Shown here in pieces: positions 63,610 to 64,000 of a stretch of DNA of 64,000 bases. Numbering within the stretch: the first letter of the stretch is position 1; every line of letters starts with the position of its first letter. The notes beneath the pieces were generated by a model. The model was not told where the DNA came from. It saw only the letters and a list, made by a program, of their open reading frames with translations, and searched no databases. Source of the DNA: CAZMRW01 sp964568805 (lineage in GTDB: Bacteria; Pseudomonadota; Gammaproteobacteria; Methylococcales; Methylomonadaceae); assembly GCA_964568805.1 (NCBI GenBank), contig CAZMRW010000005.1, positions 26,313-90,312 of the forward strand, written 5' to 3'. Both the position numbers and the translations under genes were made by a program.

Positions 63610-64000
63610 ATGATTGACGAAGAGCATTTGCAGGAGCTACTCAAAGTCAAAGACGGCCATCTCTTTCGTCGTGAGGGACAAGAGTTGGAATTTAAAGAGC
63701 AATTCAGCCTTGCTGGCCTTGCTGATTACTTCAGGGACTTTGCTGCATTCTCTAACAATCGCGGCGGTTTGCTGGTGTTTGGAGTAAAGGATGCTCCTAG
63801 GTTGCCTACTGGGCTTAGCGCTCAGTCTTTTCAGCAGTTCAATAAAATTGACCCCGAAAAAATAACAGGATATTTGCTGGAAATATTCTCCGCTGACATC
63901 CGATGGGATCAAGCGGCATTCACAATCGACGGAAAGCACTTCGGCGTTTTTCAAATCGAAGAAGCACGAATAAAACCTATCATTGCGAAGAAAGACGAAG
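63610..64000 (+). CDS. cassette 4 product: AlbA_2/Schlafen-type protein, cut by the window end
   Basis: At least 130 residues from the ATG at 63610, no stop before the end of the window. EGQELEFKEQFSLAGLADYFRDFAAFSNNRGG followed by GLLVFGVKDAPR (cited in part) is the AlbA_2 (Schlafen N-terminal) signature. Such proteins appear as nucleases or regulators, some in phage defence. The 38 bp between attC3 and the ATG leave room for a ribosome site. The cassette starts at 63573. Confidence 0.85.
   Translation, partial: MIDEEHLQELLKVKDGHLFRREGQELEFKEQFSLAGLADYFRDFAAFSNNRGGLLVFGVKDAPRLPTGLSAQSFQQFNKIDPEKITGYLLEIFSADIRWDQAAFTIDGKHFGVFQIEEARIKPIIAKKDE

Larger units (their letters stand above)
61186..64000. 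mobile_element. integron: integrase gene, attI and at least four cassettes
   Basis: An IntI-type integrase on the minus strand faces away from a plus-strand array. The array shows GTT-core recombination points at 62296, 62833, 63208 and 63572, with three inverted-core attC sites between small single-gene cassettes. attC1 and attC2 are nearly identical, as in chromosomal integrons. The array runs past the window end. Cassette DNA is visibly more AT-rich than the surrounding chromosome. Confidence 0.93.

Overview
The window reads as chromosomal DNA of a gammaproteobacterium. The nadB / rpoE-mucA-mucB-mucD block, RNase T, MlaA, the queD-DUF1249 pair and the phoBR order are all gammaproteobacterial. 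A methylotroph or methanotroph of the Methylococcales type is my best guess from the urea locus and overall gene style. No methane or methanol oxidation gene lies in the window, so this is inference. No rRNA, tRNA or CRISPR array was seen.

Layout. 1-1017: the start of rlmH (cut by the window edge) and a toxin-antitoxin pair whose VapC toxin is broken by an in-frame stop. 1301-2746: an IS110-family element of the IS1111 type with 13-bp inverted repeats, a long non-coding end that could carry a bridge RNA, and a Glu-to-Lys change at a catalytic position. 2889-15560: a single-strand urea block running porin, urtABCDE (ABC importer), ureJ (nickel permease-like), ureDABC, ureEFG. Together these import urea, insert nickel and hydrolyse urea to ammonia and CO2. 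Two hairpins sit between urtA and urtB. Divergent from it, 15765-21339 holds a secreted protein, paired palindromic repeats, and a two-component system whose kinase carries an NCS1-type permease fused to a cysteine cluster, kinase and receiver.

21432-32864: rhomboid protease, mlaA, rnt, a three-gene ligase / M14 / HIT operon, the mucDBA-rpoE envelope-stress operon with its own sigma-E-like promoter, and nadB. 33027-55565: mostly housekeeping genes (glcD, trpS, queD, aspS, pyrC, phoBR, mscL) mixed with unusual proteins: a dynamin-like protein with decayed GTPase motifs and a large membrane-anchored patatin-like protein. Two copies of a small inverted-repeat element (26961 and 52250) and a facing pair of DnaA boxes (45988-46010) lie between genes. 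55640-61071: a YidD-like protein with a cysteine-rich tail, clpB with a textbook heat-shock promoter, asparaginase, and folA.

61186-64000 (window end): an integron. intI is divergent from an array of at least four cassettes separated by three attC sites. Between intI and cassette 1 are two opposed sigma-70-like promoters, one for intI and one reading into the array, with a 20-bp palindrome overlapping the -35 of the array promoter. This looks like joint control of integrase and cassettes by an unidentified, non-LexA repressor, and is the most interesting signal in the window. The fourth cassette encodes a Schlafen/AlbA_2-type protein and runs off the end.
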